From NCBI GenBank assembly GCA_030159075.1, contig BROG01000951.1, forward strand, positions 1 to 64,000: a stretch of 64,000 nucleotides of DNA, given 5' to 3'. Made by a program: the position numbers and the translations under genes. Source of the DNA: Atrina japonica (Eukaryota; Mollusca; Bivalvia; Pterioida; Pinnidae). The notes below the pieces were generated by a model. That model did no database searches, was not told the origin of the DNA, and saw only the letters and a program-made list of their open reading frames with translations. Below, piece after piece: positions 60,690-64,000 of this stretch. Every line of letters starts with the position of its first letter. Within the stretch, counting starts at the first letter, position 1.

Positions 60690-61930
60690 TGAATCAAATT
60701 ATTTTGAGAGATACTGGGTAACTTAAAATTATCATTATAAATGAAGCGAAAAGGCATATCTGGGACGGACTAGATTGCACAAATAATATAATTGATGTAT
60801 TGTTTTTTAATTTTTGAAGCAAGTCGCAAATGATTGAAATACTGAAAGAATGGTTTTCATTTTATATTTTTTATCATGTAAATAAAACTGATGCAACAAC
60901 TTCGACTGAGTGTTGAAGATGACTAATTGTCATTCAGTCAGAATCTTCAATAAACTTTTGACTCACTTTTCATATCGTGAAACTATGGGCGTTGGAACAT
61001 CGAGTAACACATACATCAGGTGCGAAAAGGTTAAATTCATGTTGTTGATATATCAAGATAGTTTACCATAGTTGTTTTTCAGGAAATCAGTCTTTTGCAT
61101 TGTAAGATCTACAGTGTCCGTTCGATTAGGACTGGATCGCCCCGAATCGGGCCGGACAGTATATGGTTTAATATTCCTTCGCCAAAAACTGTGACAAAAC
61201 GTGAAAATGACTAGTATTTAAGATCAGACAACATCCAGTATCAGGGAAGATGTTCGTCAAAATACCTATATTGCATTAGCTGGAGTAATTTGAACAAATG
61301 TTGATTAGAGATAATACACAAAATATATGGAAAGGCAATATTTTAGACTGGATATGTACAAGAATGAACAATACACTGTTCCATGCCTTGTTGCCATCAA
61401 GGTGTGTTAGATATTTCAAGTTCGTTTATATCCTGTTTAGGCTGTGGTTTTATCCGTCTGTGTAGTTCCCATTTTGACGACCTTTATAAAACACATATCT
61501 ACTATTTGTGTATTACTCATCACTTAAAGTTAAAAGTAGGCCAACACTCTGTATATCTGATTTGATATAATGGACGAATTAGTAACCCATGTATCACGAC
61601 TTCAATCAAGATATATTACGTAAAGGTCTACATCAACTATAATGTAGTCTTAACATATCAAATTCTTAAAACAGAAGTATAATATATGTGTCCCAATACC
61701 TTACTATCGGCTCATTTCAAGATTGAAAAAAGTAACACGTCAACAAACAACAAAACGCAAATTATCTTATTGACATAAAATGTTAGCAAAATAATTCGAT
61801 GCATCTGTTGTCTGTTCAAAATTGTTGTTTTGAGTCAGATATTCTAAAAAATTGTTAATGAAAAATAATGCAGCATAATCTAGTACGAAGAAGTGCAATA
61901 CAACGTATCATTGGAGCATAATGTGGTACA
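60690..61930. other. no gene seen
   Basis: AT-rich sequence with no supported gene or repeat. Confidence 0.45.
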
Positions 61931-61936
61931 ACACAA

Positions 61937-63395
61937 CGCAAATATAACGTATATATGAAACATGACGTGATATAATCTAACACATAACGTATATATGAAA
62001 CATGACGTGATATAACCTAATACATAACGTATATATGAAACATGACGTGATATAATCTAATACATAACGTATATATTAAACATGACGTGATATAATCTAA
62101 TACATAACGTTTATATGAAACATAACGTGATATAACCTAATACATAACGTATATATGAAACACGACATGGTATAACCTAATACATAACGTATATATTAAA
62201 CTTGACGTGATATAATCTAATACATAACGTTTATATGAAACATGACGTGATATAACCTAATACATAACGTATATATGAAACATGGCGTGATAGAATCTAA
62301 TACATAACGTATATATGAAACATGACGTGATATAATCTAATACATAACGTATATATGAAACATGACGTGATATAACCTAATACATAACGTATATATGAAA
62401 CATGACGTGATATAATCTAATACATAACGTAAATATGAAACATGACGTGATATAATCTAATACATAACGTATATATGAAACACGACATTTTATAATCTAA
62501 TACATAAAGTATATATGAAACACGACGTGGTATAAGCTAATACATCACGTATATATCAAACATGATGTGATATAACCTAATACATAACGTACATATGAAA
62601 CATGGTGTAATATAAACCAACACAGATATAACGTATATATGAAACATGACGTGATATAAACCAATCCAGGTGACGCATATATGAAGCATTACCTGATATA
62701 AACCAATACAGATATAACGCATAAAAGAAGCATGATGCAATTTAAACCAACACAGATGTAAGGTATATATGAAGTATGATGCAATATAAACCAAGATATA
62801 ACGTATATATAAAGCATAACGCACTATCGACCAATATAGATATAATGTATATTTGAAGCATAACGAAATACCATACAAATGCAACGTATAAATAAGACAT
62901 AACGTAATAGAAACCAATAACAATAAATCTATGACCCATGACAGTATAACCAAACAAAAACTAAAACAAATGTAACGCATTTATGAAGCATTACGCAATA
63001 CAACCCAAATACATGTTTATAAAGCATTAAGAAATATCAGTGTAACGTATTTATGAAGCAAAACGCAATACAATCTCATACAAATGTAACGTATTTATGA
63101 AGCAAAACGCAATATAACCTAATACAAATGTAACGTATTTATGAGTATTACGAAATACCATTATCAGGAATTTATGAAGCATAACGCAATACAAATCAAT
63201 ACAGATGTAATATATTTATGAAGCATAACGCAATACAACCAAATACAAATGTAGCGTATTTATGAAGCATACGCAATACAAACCAATTCTACGAGTCATA
63301 ATGCAATACAAACCAATAAAAGTGTAAGGTTTCTACTACGCATAACGTAATACAATCCAATGCAATGATAACGTATATATGAAACGATACGTTAT
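61937..63395 (+). repeat. 40-bp satellite array, decaying to the right
   Basis: The unit reads ATAACGTATATATGAAACAT followed by GACGTGATATAATCTAATAC. About 17-18 near-identical units run from 61937 to about 62630. They are followed by diverged 40-50-bp units (for example CATAACGCAATACAAACCAA, TACAGATGTAACGTATTTAT, GAAG) to about 63395. A 147-codon minus-strand frame inside is a by-product of the repeat. Confidence 0.93.
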
Positions 63396-63494
63396 ACACA
63401 TCAATATAACACAAGTAGAAACTAAAGAAGCATCACTCAAGAAAAACAATTAAAAGTACCACAAATAATAACATCTCCTTTTTGTTATTGTTTA

Positions 63495-63545
63495 TCAGTC
63501 TAAGTAGTAAATGTGGGGACTTTAAAAACAGCTAATGCCCCTTTA
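63495..63545 (-). repeat. repeat C, short end fragment
   Basis: GGGACTTTAAAAACAGCTAA TGCCCCTTTAA is the reverse of the GGGGCATTAAC start at 1000. Confidence 0.4.
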
Positions 63546-63654
63546 ACTCCTCAACCCCTGAAAAATAATGGACTCTTCTGTAAATCAATGTTTTAGGCCA
63601 GTCCAAATGTGTCTTTAGGGATCAATGAGTTAGATGAGTTCGTTTAATTATTGT

Positions 63655-63720
63655 TGTACTTGTGTTTTGCGCCTCACCCAACAAATATTCACTTAAATGG
63701 TCGCAGCCAGTTTTTATTAG
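63655..63720 (-). repeat. SINE-B fragment
   Basis: GTGTTTTGCGCCTCACCCAA, CAAATATTCACTTAAATGGT and CGCAGCCAGTTTTTA match the left end of the SINE-B copies at 6428 and 7800. Confidence 0.5.
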
Positions 63721-64000
63721 GATAGATAAGTGTTTCAACGTTGAAGTATATATACATAATATTAAGCCCTTTTGAAGAACAGATTTAAACATCCTGTTTA
63801 TAATCTGAACATTCCTCTTTAAGTGGTTTTGTCTATGAAACAGAAGAACAATAATTCTTATTGCGTTAGATAAACACAAAGAGTGCGTTTTAACACATGT
63901 TTGTAAATTGCTATATATATCTAGGTCATACGAAAAACATATGTTTGTAAAGTACTTTGTCTATCTAGGTCAGGCCATATTAATGTCACAGAAAACATCT

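Noticed and set aside
62537..62980. 147-codon minus-strand open frame rich in Tyr/Leu/Ile
   Set aside because: It lies within the 40-bp satellite and repeats the same residues with each unit; it is an artefact of repetition.

Overview
This is a eukaryotic, AT-rich, repeat-dense window that looks like bivalve mollusc genomic DNA. The evidence is two multi-exon genes with GT-AG introns, a somatomedin-B/7TM receptor of a type common in molluscs, Penelope-like reverse-transcriptase relics with short tails, two tRNA-head SINE families, and many short inverted-repeat (MITE-like) elements. I cannot assign a species.

Only two protein genes can be supported, both on the + strand. (1) 10157-14844: a two-exon class-B-like (methuselah/adhesion-type) orphan GPCR of 937 aa, with a signal peptide, a somatomedin-B-like cysteine module, an N-glycosylated ectodomain and a 7TM domain. 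Its single intron holds a Harbinger-type element with clear terminal inverted repeats (TIRs) and a TAA target duplication. (2) 32874-47889: the orthologue of INO80D, a subunit of the INO80 chromatin-remodelling complex, in ten coding exons whose phases all join to give a 1,322-aa protein. It has two C3Hc3H zinc-binding modules, an acidic/basic middle, a helical segment and a long Q/N/S-rich tail. The only awkward junction is the start of exon 7.

The rest is repeat DNA. 1-10.1 kb: a pogo-like end, a 43-bp minisatellite, MITEs, SINE copies and a ~0.85-kb repeat reaching the GPCR 5' end. 14.9-32.8 kb: a degenerate RT copy, a 49-bp satellite, a SINE-interrupted minisatellite, three elements with inverted subterminal arrays, and a 1.0-kb pogo/Tigger-like element. 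47.9-53.6 kb: repeat-poor, T-rich DNA that is probably a long INO80D 3'UTR. 53.6-64 kb: more MITEs, two further elements with subterminal arrays of tiny palindromes, a second RT relic and a 40-bp satellite of about 1.45 kb.

The most unusual signal is one architecture used repeatedly by unrelated sequences: TIR, array of short repeats (often palindromic), unique core, inverted array, TIR. It occurs at 20.8-22.3, 54.2-55.5 and 58.6-60.0 kb, and probably at 22.5-23.0 and 27.2-28.5 kb. Two of them share the same terminal motif, and one carries a coding-like segment in its core.
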